Shown here: piece after piece, positions 21,820 to 32,600 of the stretch
Layout: every line of letters begins with the position of its first letter
How positions within the stretch are numbered: the first letter of the stretch is position 1
DNA from: Zygnema cylindricum
Lineage: Eukaryota > Streptophyta > Zygnematophyceae > Zygnematales > Zygnemataceae
Length of the DNA: 64,000 nucleotides
NCBI GenBank assembly: GCA_037447655.1
Contig: JBBHKE010002130.1
Coordinates: 48,996 to 112,995, forward strand
Direction: 5' to 3'
The notes under the pieces: generated by a model
What the model was told of the DNA's origin: nothing
Databases searched by the model: none
The model's input: the letters and a program-made list of their open reading frames with translations, nothing else
Position numbers and translations under genes: made by a program

Positions 21820-22674
21820 ATGGAGGTCTCAAAGTTTCAGGTTATGTGCCCACCATCTAGGGTGCCTATGTTCGATGGAAGAGACTTTACCTATTGGGAG
21901 TTTACAATGGCGGGATTGCTTTTTGAGAAACACTTATGGGGAATTGTTTCGAGACAAGTGAGATGTCCGCCATCTGGCTTTGGAGGAGCTTACTATGGAG
22001 AATCATCTGAGGTTGCCCAGAATATCAACCGGAGCTCAAATGCAACAAAAGGTGAAGGGAAAAATCTTTCCGTGGATAGGGAAATAGGGGAGAAGGAAAA
22101 AGGGACACCTATGGTGAGGGGAGCTAGGCTCTCAGCTATGGTACCCCCTGTAGGGATTAAAACTGAAGAAAATGGCACAAAAATATGGGAATACAAAAAC
22201 ACTATAGCAAAACATCTCATACTTAGATATGTGTCTAAGTCGATAGCTATCACTCTTTTAAGTCTAACCAAAGCTTCAAAGATATGGGAAGCATTAAGTC
22301 AGATTTATAAGAGTGGGACTATTCAGAGGCAGCAATTAGTAAAACAAGAAATAGATGCCTACGTTTATAAAGGCGATAGCATGATAGAGTTTTGCAATGA
22401 TATTGCCGCGTTATTAGTTGAGCTTACTAGTGCGGGATATGTAGAATCTGAGGAGAGTAAGATTAATACACTACTTATGAAACTCTCAGATGAGTACGAA
22501 AACATCATTTGTCGTATGCAGGCAATGGATGGCTCCTCATGGACTTGGAGCTTTACCATGGGGATAATTCTTGTGAAGGAAAGCACTTTGGAGCTTCGTA
22601 GGGGAAAGGACAGGGTCAATGCATTTTCAGCAGGTGGTGATTGGTGGAAGCGTGATGAGAGGAACGGCGGGTGA
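21820..22674 (+). pseudogene. gag: Family B gag, copy 2 (N-terminal part, frameshifted)
   Basis: 284 codons, close to copy 1 over the Gag core, from the LTR-borne ATG through the first 11-residue repeat. One extra G in the repeat block (GGCGGGTGACG, about 22667-22672) shifts the frame, so this part ends at 22674. Copy 1 lacks this change and copy 2 lacks the copy 1 deletion. The common ancestor of the two bodies therefore had one continuous frame of about 660 codons. Confidence 0.82.
21840..21854 (+). promoter_or_regulatory. Primer-binding site, family B copy 2
   Basis: GGTTATGTGCCCACC, one mismatch to the half-tRNA site. Confidence 0.7.
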
Positions 22675-23815
22675 CGAGCGGAAGCGTGATGAGAGGAACG
22701 GTGGTGACGAGCGGAAGCTTGATGAGAGAAAGAAAGACAAAGGTAAACCTTATCGGAACTTTGGTGGAAAGAGAGGGAGAGGAAAAGAAAGGGGAGCTTT
22801 GAAAAAGGGGGCTTGCTTTTTTTGTAGGGAACCGGGTCATTATATGGAGGAATGCCGTTGTTTGGAAAAACTTAGAAGTTGGAATGTGGATGAGGAGGAA
22901 GAAGGGGAAGAGGAGAAAGAGGATGAAGATATTTTAGAGTTTCTCCGGATTAGTAGTATGGGGAAGAAAGAAAAGCACACAGTAATTGCACGAAGACAAC
23001 AGTGTGCTTTTAGAGGTATAACAGAAGTAAAGAGAGAGGAGGTACTTGAGGATGTCGAGGAGTGTAGAGTGTATGACTTAGAAATGAGAAATTCAGTTCT
23101 AGGATCCATAAGTGAAAACAGGAAAGATAAAATTAATCAGGATAATTTTATAGATAATAGGGAACCAGAAAACTGGTCAGAAAGGGAGACTTCAACGGAT
23201 TCCGAGGAAAGGGGAGAAGTGAAACTCGAAGAGGTTTCAAAGGATAGGGGAGAAAAGAAATATTTATTGGGAATTAAATTAGAAAGTATTAGTGGAAAGA
23301 ATTCCATGGGAGAGAGTGAGGGAAGTTCAGAAAATGGGGTAATTATCATGGATAAAAATATGAGTACGAAAGATGTAGATCTTATAAGGAACTTAGTGGG
23401 GACTAGTGTTTTTTGGGAATATTTGGGGGTGGATGGATTTGACATCACTACTTGGTGTGACGTCACTTGTGAAGATGTGCCTGTAAAAGGGTTAGCATCT
23501 GGGTGTATGTTGCAGATTGGAAAAAGGGCTGGCTGTTTGGATCGCAAGAGGGAAATCGGTTTGTGTGTGGATGAAAGAATGATGAAGTGGATAAAATCTT
23601 TGCTCGGATTTATGGAAAAAGGGATGTTAAATAAAATGTGTGATGCAATTATCATTTCAGTTCATTTAATGCACTGTGTTAAATACTTAAGTTTTATGAA
23701 AGGAAAAGGAAAAAGGAAAAAGAAAAGAAAAAAAAGGGGGAGGGGGTGTTTGTTTACTTGTTTGTGGAAGTTGAAAGAAAATAGACTAGAAAATAAGGGG
23801 AGTGTTGATATTTGA
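22619..23815 (+). pseudogene. Family B copy 2: CCHC knuckle, acidic region and fused pol relics
   Basis: 398 codons. The first ~18 are out-of-frame translation of gag; the genuine frame starts at the shift near 22670. It contains two more KRDERNGGDER-type units, the CCHC knuckle (CFFCREPGHYMEEC), the acidic run, the RT-tail relic (KYLLGIKLE), the RNase H relic (DITTWCDVTCEDVPVKG) and the basic tail. It is almost identical to copy 1, with no internal stop in either copy. That argues for protein-level constraint until recently. It would be a Gag-fusion protein without catalytic activity. Confidence 0.8.
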
Positions 23816-24834
23816 GTATTTTCTAGGTCTGTATTAGGATAGAAAAAGAGCTGAGGCGGTTTGCCTCTAACTCCCCTATCCAAGCCCCCACACTTGTTGT
23901 AGTCACTGAAGGCTGGATAGGGAGCTAGAGCCATGGCTGCCTAGGCTCTCTAGAGAAGACAGGGGGTGAATTAAGTCTTACCAAAAGCTAGTTGAGGGAC
24001 ACAGGAATTGATCCTCGTACCTGGCGTCCATCAATCCGCATTAGCCGTTAGCTCTAGCCGTTAGCTCTAGCCGTTAAGTCTAGGACAGATATTACGATAT
24101 ATAGGGTTTGATAAATATATAAATTTTTATATGTAGATAAATCCGTTTAACGGCTAATAGATACTTTGTACATAGATACAGTTTGATTTAGTACGAAGTA
24201 CGGTATGTGGACAGAACTGATACCGCGCATTTCTTTCGATAGCGAAACAAATACCGCGCATTTGTTACGATAGCGAAACGAATACCACGCGTCGAATTTC
24301 AGCGGCTATGATTATAGCCGGTTTTTGATCGGACAGCCGCGATAGGCGCCACGATCACGGAAATGTACTTTTGGCGTTTTACTTTCTTTGCCACGTTAGA
24401 TGACACGTGGCGTAATAACATTGGGATACGGGAATTCCGGAGATTACAGGAACTAATCTTGATTTGACACGTGTCGACATTTTGGCCATGTCGTACAATG
24501 GCCGTACAGAAAGTACACCGGCACCTGTACTTTTCTGTACAATACAATAATTTGATTGGTGCCGTACTTCAGTAGATAGAGTTTTAGAGAGGGAATAGGA
24601 CTTAGAAAATTTTGGGTAGGCAGCTGCCTCTCCCAGAGAGCACTTTGTATAAATGGCAAACTTTGGCCAACCATATCTATCAATTTACTTGACCATTTTC
24701 AGTGATTCTTTTTGCTGCGGACTCAAGGGAGTCCAAGCTACACAGGGGTGTAGTCGGTCAGAGTTTTTGTCTGCCAGGGTGGCTGCATTTATAAGGGAAA
24801 GTCAAAGTGGGTGAATGTGTCCAAATCTCATATT
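23803..24834 (+). repeat. Family B LTR, copy 3, 3'-truncated
   Basis: 1032 bp from TGTTGATATTTGAG to CCAAATCTCATATT, where family C LTR sequence begins without a target duplication. The last ~175 bp of the LTR are missing. Confidence 0.85.
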
Positions 24835-25869
24835 ACGAACAGATATAATTTAAGTGATGTAAAAGACTCACTAAGTGGCGGGTACAAGCATTGACAAATG
24901 GACGGGGGATCGCGAAGCGATCCGATGTGGAATAAACGAAATGTTGAAACAGGCACCGCCGATACGGCGCAGTTGCGACACAAACAGGACAACGCAAATG
25001 CGGTTATTTTGGATGAATATGCGCCGCCGGTACGGAGCAGCTGCGTCGCCGGTACGGAGCAGCTGCGTCGCATACGAGTCAACGCAGTTGCGGTTACCTT
25101 GATACGATCCGCACGGACAAAGCAGCTGACGCAGCTGCGGATAATATAACTAGTATAGATTGTGAGTAATGATATTTGTTTAGTGGGTACTTAGTGGTAG
25201 CTTGATTTTTGACGTACGAAGATTGTGGAGATGTCGGTGTGAATATTATGTACAACATAGGTTTGTCTTTTTGCTAATTAGTTTATTAGTGTAGAGTTGT
25301 TCAGTCTGACATACCTCGAACTATTCGGGTATACTTAAAATAGTTTAGGTAGATAGTAGATACCGTACGGCCGGTATGCCTCCCTACATTTAGTAGTGAA
25401 CTCTCTGAGTATAACTTGTAGGACTTAGAATATTTTGAGGATCACAGTCAAGTTTATCAAAGCAATGGCAAACTGTTTTCTGCATCTTTGACCTGTTGGT
25501 GTGATTACTCTGTTTTGTGCTTTCATGTGAAACTTTGTGGAGATGTTCTATGATATAGAATCTATATGTGTGTGGAGTTTCGTTGTATTCCAGTATTTCT
25601 GTAAGATTTTGTGAGCAGTCAAAGTGGTTAGTTTGTGAAGCTGTCAGCTGTTTTTGTGAAACTCTGGAGCTTATATCTTCTAGATTCCTTGGTGGATTTG
25701 GCTGTAACTTTGAGAGATTACAGTTTATATGGTATACTGCATATTGTTGCAGTTTGAGGTGATTCTGTTAATATTGGAGTAATCTGTGCTGTCTGAAATA
25801 CAGCTGTTTGAGGGGTAGTCTGTGGGGCTTCCGAGTGTAGTCCATGGCTGAAATAGGCTATGGACAACA
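24835..25869 (+). repeat. Family C 5' LTR of C1, main part
   Basis: Resumes at ACGAACAGATATAATTT, about 97 bp into the C LTR, and runs to GGACAACA. It repeats about 205 bp already present at 17259-17463. U3 holds CAGCTGCG repeats and the CGCAAATGCGGTTATTTT module (24992-25009). TATAAC (25410-25415) lies just before GGACTTAGAATATTTT (25421-25436). The gag ATG at 25844 is inside the LTR. Confidence 0.85.
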
Positions 25870-26458
25870 GGTTATGGGCCCACACCCATGGCTACCCATA
25901 TTTGATGGATCAAAATATCACTACTGGAAGGATTCACTCGAGAGCTACTTCGAGATGATAGAGCTAATGGATGTGGTGGACGGTACCTTGGCCGAAACAT
26001 CAAATGGATAGAAAAAGAAAAATCATGAGTGTCTAAGGGTTATCATGAACTCCTTGACTGAGGATTTGGCAATGTCATACTTAAGTTTTAAAAAGGCATC
26101 TGAATTATAGAAGTGCTTAGAATGTATGTATGCAAAGACGTCTTTATATCATTGGCTTAGCAATGTTACCGAAATAGTTGAATTCAAGTATGTAAGAGGA
26201 AGTATAGAGAAACACTGTATTGACTTACAAGTATTATTTGCAGAAAATGATTTGGCAGGAGGAAACTTTACAGATGCCCAACAAGCTATTTTATTAATGA
26301 GAAGTCTACCTAAAGAATATAAGAGTGCTTTAGATCGATTGACTTCAATTGATAAAAGGGAATGGAGCTTCATTGTAGCAAGGCGTGTTGTTTTAGATGA
26401 AGAAGCTAATAGAAAGGTTTTATCAAGTAAGAGGAATATAAAGGAATCTAAGTCCTAG
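25844..26458 (+). pseudogene. gag: Family C gag, C1, three in-frame TAG stops
   Basis: Reading frame from the LTR-borne ATG (MAEIGYGQQVMGPHPWLPIFDG). The stops are TAG at 26009 (TGG in C2), 26108 (TGG in C2) and 26456 (CAG in C2); there is no frameshift. The Gag core includes MYAKTSLYHWLSNVTEIVEF, CIDLQVLFAEND, QQAILLMRSLPKEYKSAL and ARRVVLDEEANRKVL, the pattern of copia/UBN2-type Gag. It would form the particle shell. The frame continues directly into the knuckle and charged tail (26459-27406). All three stops are explained by C-to-T or G-to-A transitions, so decay looks recent. Confidence 0.82.
25870..25883 (+). promoter_or_regulatory. Primer-binding site, C1
   Basis: GGTTATGGGCCCAC directly after the LTR, 14 bases complementary to the initiator tRNA-Met anticodon arm. 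Translated as VMGPH in Gag. Confidence 0.78.
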
Positions 26459-27406
26459 TTTCAAAAAATTAAAAAGGATAGCGAGTTCGGAGATCGGCAA
26501 AAGAATTGCTTTTATTGTAATGATTTGGGACATACCTTCAGGGTATGTCCATCCTATAAAAGTGTATGTGTTACAGGGAATTTCAGAGATGGATGGGACA
26601 ACAATCTAGTTCGACCATCAACAATAAGAGAATCAAGTTCATTCGTGAGTGAGAGAAAAGACTCAACCGATGACAAAAGGCATACACAGTGTGTTGACAA
26701 ATTTATTTACCTACCGACCTTCTATGTTGTTCGGAATGAAGAGAAGGAGGTGACAGAAAAGGATTTGGTGTCTGTCCCTTTTCCCGACGACAGATTGGTG
26801 AGTACAAAAGAGTTACAGGTGGAAGAGTTTATTGAAGTAAGGAAAAATGACGAAAGAGAGAAGGACACGATTTTTGTGACCTTATCAGATGACATATCGG
26901 TGAGTGAAAATTGCCTACAAGAAAGTTTGTTAACTGAAGCAAGAGGAGTTGAAGGAAGAGATGGACACTTAGAAGCAAAAACTAGAAATAAGGTGGATGT
27001 GGAAATTGGTGAACTAGGAGAAGAACAAAGAAAAACTGTTCAAAAAATTGGATCGAGAAAAGAAGTTTGTGGGAGTGAAAAATGTAATAGCAATGCAAAC
27101 GTTAGAAATATAGGAAAAGAAAATAGAAGGATAAAAGTGCAGCTGAAAAGAAGAAGAATCAAAATTAAAATTTTAGAAATGAATGAAGTTAATGGGAATA
27201 GCAAATCTACGAAGAAAAACATAGAGGTAAAACAGAAAATTAATGTTTTTGACATTAAACGAGTAGAAAACTGTGACAGAAATGAAAATTTTCAGAAAAG
27301 ACAAAAAATAATGAAGAAAACAAAGAGAAGATGTCATATTCAAAGGATCAAGAACAGAAGAAAGCATGCTCAAAAAGTGATTAAGAGAAGAGAACGGGAG
27401 AAATGA
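26459..27406 (+). pseudogene. Family C tail, C1: CCHC knuckle plus long acidic/basic region
   Basis: Same frame as gag. The knuckle CFYCNDLGHTFRVC (CX2CX4HX4C) begins at 26507, then the frame is open to 27406. The next ~150 residues are acidic (EEKEVTEKDLVSV, VEEFIEVRKNDEREKD). The last ~130 are very basic and Ile/Lys/Arg-rich (KRRRIKIKILEMNEV, KKTKRRCHIQRIKNRRKH). No protease, integrase or RT motif is present. A nucleic-acid-binding role is plausible from composition and the knuckle, but the tail resembles nothing I recognise. Its TGA at 27404 may also be secondary, because C2 stays open much longer. Confidence 0.72.
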
Positions 27407-28612
27407 TTTTCTAGAGAACGTGAATTTAGAGAAATCTTAATTTTGGAAAAACTTATATTACAGGCATGTCTTAGCTCCTTTTGACATTTAATATTTTTGG
27501 TAGGATGTTAGATTTAATGTTACTTCTTGTTGAGTTACTTGAAAAGAAACAAAAAGTGTTATTTATGTATTTTTGAAAACGAAGGAGGTAGCGGAAGCAC
27601 TGGTGAATCATCGGAAGCAGTTCACGTCGCAAAGCAGTGACGCAGCATAGCAACGCAACAGATGACGTGGAAGTATTTGATAGGGGGAAGGTACAACAAT
27701 TGTTTGATGAAAATGGGTAAAAGATAGATATTTTTGACAAATACTGATCATATGAGTAAGTGACGATTACGGGTGGAATTCAGAGTTACTAGAGAGGTGT
27801 TATATCATTTTTGAAGGAAAATTTGACGCTTATGGCATAGGGGGAGCGGTTACGGGACGATATTCAATTCTGTTAGCCTGTAAAATTCATAGAAATTAAG
27901 AAAATGGTTGATAAAGTTATTCGTGGAAGACAGAGAGTGTTTGAATATTAAATGATTAACTCGGCAAAGAGGCAGTTGTCAAGACAGAAAAGTTTGGAAG
28001 ACATGGTAGGAACGCAGCGGAGGCAGTGGAGAATTAGCGAAAGCAGGTCGCTTCGCAACGCAGCAACAAATGAAGCAATGCAGCACAACAAGTGGTGTTA
28101 TAACGTTAGTGAAAATGACAATTTCGCATTTATGATTAACGGGGAGCTGTTACAAGACAAATTCTGCAAGGTGGTGGTTTTCAGCAAGACAAATGAGACG
28201 TGGCGACGTCAGCAAAACAGTGGTGATGTATTGTTTTAGCTAACTTTTTTTTGAATCATTAGTAGTGGAGGTTGATAGAGAATTTTTAATCTCTAAATAT
28301 TCTACATTCTTCATTTTGTTTGTATTTCCATTAGGGTAGAAATATCTGCATGAACTACTGAGTCTAAAGCTTTAGGGGAGTGTTGAAATTGAAAGCTTTA
28401 GTTCTCAGTAGATGAGGCTATGAGGAGGAAGTTAAAGGTGAAAGGAGCAGCTGCTAGTGCTGCGATGTCGAACTAGTGCAGCGTAGCAGCAGAGCAGTAC
28501 ACGCTGCATATTGTATTCATACTGCGCTGCGATGTCGAACTTGCGCAGCGTAGCAACGTAGCATTACACGATGCATATTTTTATAGGTGCACGAAACTAA
28601 ATTTTGGGGAAG
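27407..28612 (+). other. C1 3' internal region, mostly non-coding, with D-like LTR start
   Basis: Homologous to C2 35500-36238. A small open frame at 27952-28239 (95 codons, no recognised domain) has no intact counterpart in C2 and is doubtful. At 28371-28380 TTTAGGGGAG and at 28381 TGTTGAAATTGAAAGCTTTA look like the purine tract and first ~55 bp of a D1-type LTR (compare 45811-45880). About two copies of a GCAGCGTAGCAG-rich repeat follow (28465-28580), then the C purine tract TTTTGGGGAAG. Confidence 0.6.
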
Positions 28613-29744
28613 TGTTGTTTTGAAAAGTTTGTTTCGTGCGTATGCGACATTTCGTGCGCTATGGAATTTAATGTGGAGGTTCAAATGGATTCTTAGATTG
28701 GGGGAGCGAACGAACAGATATAATTTAAGTGATGTAAAAGACTCACTAAGTGGCGGGTACAAGCATTGACAAATGGACGGGGGATCGCGAAGCGATCCGA
28801 TGTGGAATAAACGAAATGTTGAAACAGGCACCGCCGATACGGCGCAGTTGCGACACAAACAGGACAACGCAAATGCGGTTATTTTGGATGAATATGCGCC
28901 GCCGGTACGGAGCAGCTGCGTCGCCGGTACGGAGCAGCTGCGTCGCATACGAGTCAACGCAGTTGCGGCTACCTTGATACGATCCGCACGGACAAAGCAG
29001 CTGATGCAGCTGCGGATAATATAACTAGTATAGATTGTGAGTAATGATATTTGTTTAGTGGGTACTTAGTGGTAGCTTGATTTTTGACGTACGATGATTG
29101 TGGAGATGTTAGTGTGAATATTATGTACAACATAGGTTTGTCTTTTTGCTAATTAGTTTATTAGTGTAGAGTTGTTCAGTCTAACATACCTCGAACTATT
29201 CGGGTATACTTAAAATAGTTTAGGTAGATAGTAGATACCGTACGGCTGGTATGCCTCCGTACATTTAGTAGTGAACTCTCTGAGTATAATTTGTAGGACT
29301 TAGAATATTTTGAGGATCACAGTCAAGTTTATCAAAGCAATGGCAAACTGTTTTCTGCATCTTTGACCTGTTGGTGTGATCACTCTGTTTGGTGATTTCA
29401 TGTGAAACTTTGTGGAGATATTCTATGATATAGAATCTATATGTGTGTGGAGTTTCATTGTATTCCAGTATTTCTGTAAGATTCTGTGAGCAGTCAAAGT
29501 GGTTAGTTTGTGAAGCTGTCAGCTGTTTTTGTGAAACTCTGGAGCTTATATCTTCTAGATTCCTAGGTGGATTTGGCTGTAACTTTGGGAGATTACAGTT
29601 TATATGGTATACTGCATATTGGCGAAGTTTGAGGTGATTCTGTTAATATTGGAGTAATCTGTGATGTCTGAAATACAGCTGTTTGAGGGGTAGTCTATGA
29701 GGCTTCCGAGTGTAGTCCATGGCTGAAATAGGCTATGGACAACA
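28613..29744 (+). repeat. Family C 3' LTR of C1
   Basis: 1132 bp, TGTTGTTTTGAAAAG to GGACAACA, followed by target copy GTTAG and satellite 1. It is nearly identical to 24835-25869 over the shared part. Confidence 0.92.
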
Positions 29745-32600
29745 GTTAGCGCTAACAAGATTTGTTATCTAAACTACAAAACTTGTTAGCGCTAACAAGA
29801 ACTGTTTTCTAAACTACACAAACTGTTAGCGTTAACAGAAATTATTATATACACTACACAAACTGTTAGCGCTAACAGGAATTGTTACCTAACTTACACA
29901 AACTGTAAGCGTTAACAAGAATTGTAACCTAACTTGCACAAACTATTAGCGCTAATAGGAATCGTTATCTAAAATACACAAACTGTTAGCCTTAACAGGA
30001 ATTGTTATCTAAACTACACAAACTGTTAGCGCTAACAGGAATTGTTACCTAACTTACATAAACTGTTAGCGCTAACAAGAATTGGAACCTAACTTACACA
30101 AACAATTAGCGCTAACAAAAATGGTTATCTAAACTACACAAACTGTTAGCGCTTACAAGAATTGTAACCTTACTTACACAAATTGTTAGCGCTAAGAGGA
30201 ATTCTTATCTAAACTACACCCACTATTACCCCTTACAGTAATTGTTATCAAACTTACACAACTGTTAGCGCTAACAGGAATTGTTATCAATATTTCACAA
30301 ACTGTTAGCGCTAAAAGAATTGTAACCTAACTTACACAAACTTTTACCGCTAACAAGATTGTTATCTAAACTACACAAACTGTTAGAGCTAATAAGAATT
30401 GTAACCTAAATTACATAACTTGTTAGCGCAAACTAGAATTGTAACCTAAACTACACAAACTTTTAGCGCTAACAAGAATTGTAACCTAACTTATACATTT
30501 ATTAGCGCTAACAGGAATTCTTATCTAAACTACACAAACTGTTAGCGTTAACAAGAATTGTTATCTATACTACACCCACTATTACCACAAACAGTAATTG
30601 TTATCTAACTTACACAACTGTTACCGCTAACAAGATTTGTTACCAAACTTACACAAACTCTTAGCGCTTACATGAATTGTTACCTAACTTACACAAATAG
30701 TTAGCGCTAATAAGAATTGCTACCTAACTTACAGAAGTTGTTACCGTTAACAAGAATTGTCACCTTGATTACAAAAACTGTTAGCGCTAACAAGAATTGT
30801 CACCTTAATTACACAAACTATTAGCGCTAACTGGAATTGTTATCTAAACTACAAAAACTGTTAGCGCTAACAGGAATTGTTACCTAGCTTACACAAACTG
30901 TGAGCGCTAACATGAATTGTAACCTTACTAACAGAAACTGTTAGTGCTTACAAGTATTGTAACCTAACTTACACAAACAATTAGCGTTAACAGAAATTGT
31001 TATCTAACTTACACAACTATTAGCGCTAACAAAAATTGTTACCTATATTACACAAACTGTTAGCGCTAAAAGAATTGTAACCTAACTTATACAAACTTTT
31101 AGCCTAACAAGATTGTTATCTAAACTACACAAATTGTAAGAGCTAATAAGAATTGTAACCTAAATTACACAAACTATTAGCGCTAACAAGAATTGTTATC
31201 TAAAATACACAACTTGTTAGCGCAAACTAGAATTGTAACCTAAACTACACAAACTGTTAGCGCTAACATGAATTGTTACCTAACTTACACAAACTGTTAA
31301 CGCTAACAAGAATTGTTACCTAACTTACACAAAGCTAACAAGAATTATAACCTTACTTACAGAAACTGTTAGTGCTTACAAGAATTGTAACCTAACTTAC
31401 ACAAACTGTTAGCGCTAACAGGAATTGTTATCTATACTACACAAACTGTTAGCACTTACGAAATTGTAGCTTAACTTACACAAATTGTTAGCGCTAACAA
31501 TAATTGTTACTTAACTTACACAAACGGTTAGCGCTAATGTGAATTGTAACCTAAATTACACAAACTGCTAGCGCAAACAAAATTCTAACCTAACTTACAC
31601 AAAATGTTAGTGCTGACAAGAATTGTTACCTATTTTATATTAAGTGTTAACGCTAACAATTTTTTTTATCTAAATAACACAAACTGTTACCACTAAGAGG
31701 AATTGTTACCTAACTTACACAAATTGTTATCACTACCAAGAATTGTTATCTAAATTGCACTAACTGTTAGCACTAACAGGGTTTTTACCTAACTTACACA
31801 ATTTGTTAGCCCTAACAAGAAATGTAACCTAACTTACAGAAACTGTTAGCGCTCACAAAAATTGTTATCTAAATTACACAAAATGTTAGCGTTAACAAGA
31901 ATTGTAACCTAACTTACACAAACTTTTAGCGCTAACATGAATTGTTACCCAACTTATACAACCTGTTAGCGCTAACAAGATTTTTTACCAAACTTACACA
32001 AACTATTAGCGCATACAGGAATTGTTACCTAGCTTACACAAACTGTTAGCGCTAACAAGAATTGTTTCGTTATTTACACAAACTATTAGCGCTAACAAGA
32101 ATTGTTCTCTAAACAACACAAAATGTTAGCGCTAACATGAATTGTTACCTAACTTACACAAATAGTTAGCGCTAACAGAAATTGTTACCTAAATTACACA
32201 AACTGTAAGCGTTAACAGAAATAGTAACCTAACTTACAGAAACCATTAGCGCTAACAAGAATTGTAACCTATCATAAACAACTATTAGCGCTAACAAGAA
32301 TTGTTATCTAAACTACACAAACTGTTTGCGCTTATAGTAATTGTTACTTAATTTACACAAACGGTTAGCGCTAACAAGAATTTTTACCTGAATTACACAA
32401 ATTTTTAGCGCTAACAATAACTCGTACCTAACCTACACAAACTGTTAGTGCTAACTATAATTGTTACCTATTTTATAGAAATTGTTAGCGCTAACTAGCT
32501 TGTTATCTAAATTACACAAACTGTTAGCGCTAACAAGAATTGTTTCCTAACTTACACAAATTGTTAGCGCTTACAAGAATTTTTATTTGAATTGCACAAA
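29745..32600 (+). repeat. Satellite 1 array segment
   Basis: About 71 forward 40-bp monomers with multi-monomer duplications (for example CACTATTACC variants at 30221 and 30577). No gene. Confidence 0.95.

Larger units (their letters stand above)
20632..21839 (+). repeat. Family B LTR, copy 2 (shared middle LTR)
   Basis: 1208 bp, TGTTGATATTTGAG to AAAGTTTCA, preceded by the purine tract AAAATAAGGGGAG. The gag ATG at 21820 lies inside it. The ORFs antisense to it are non-coding. Confidence 0.9.
17464..24834 (+). mobile_element. Family B tandem: LTR-body-LTR-body-LTR non-autonomous copia-type element
   Basis: LTRs at 17464-18670, 20632-21839 and 23803-24834 (the last truncated by about 175 bp) enclose two bodies of about 1.96 kb that differ by a few percent. 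Each body encodes Gag with a CCHC knuckle fused to an acidic region and relics of RT and RNase H. Protease, integrase and the RT active site are absent. The middle LTR is shared. This could arise by LTR-LTR unequal exchange or by insertion of a concatemer. No right target copy of CGGAG exists at 24835. Confidence 0.85.
17164..29744 (+). mobile_element. Family C element C1 (gag-only LTR retroelement) with nested family B tandem
   Basis: The outer ends are TGTTGTTTTGAAAAG (17164) and GGACAACA (29744), flanked by target duplication GTTAG (17159-17163 and 29745-29749). The 5' LTR is split: the first 300 bp at 17164-17463, then the B tandem, then LTR sequence from 24835. The resumed LTR starts about 205 bp before the break point, so part of the LTR is duplicated. 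The body (25870-28612) has a primer site, a gag frame with a long charged tail and a non-coding 3' part, with no protease, integrase, RT or RNase H. It must have moved using enzymes supplied in trans (inference). Confidence 0.82.

Noticed and set aside
26525-27406. Alternative genetic code (TAG as Trp or Gln) to explain in-frame TAGs
   Set aside because: TAG replaces Trp, Gln, Tyr and Glu in different copies, and TGA/TAA stops and frameshifts also occur; decay explains all.
27952-28239. 95-codon ORF in C1 as an extra gene of family C
   Set aside because: No intact counterpart in C2 and no domain; noted inside the 3' region only.
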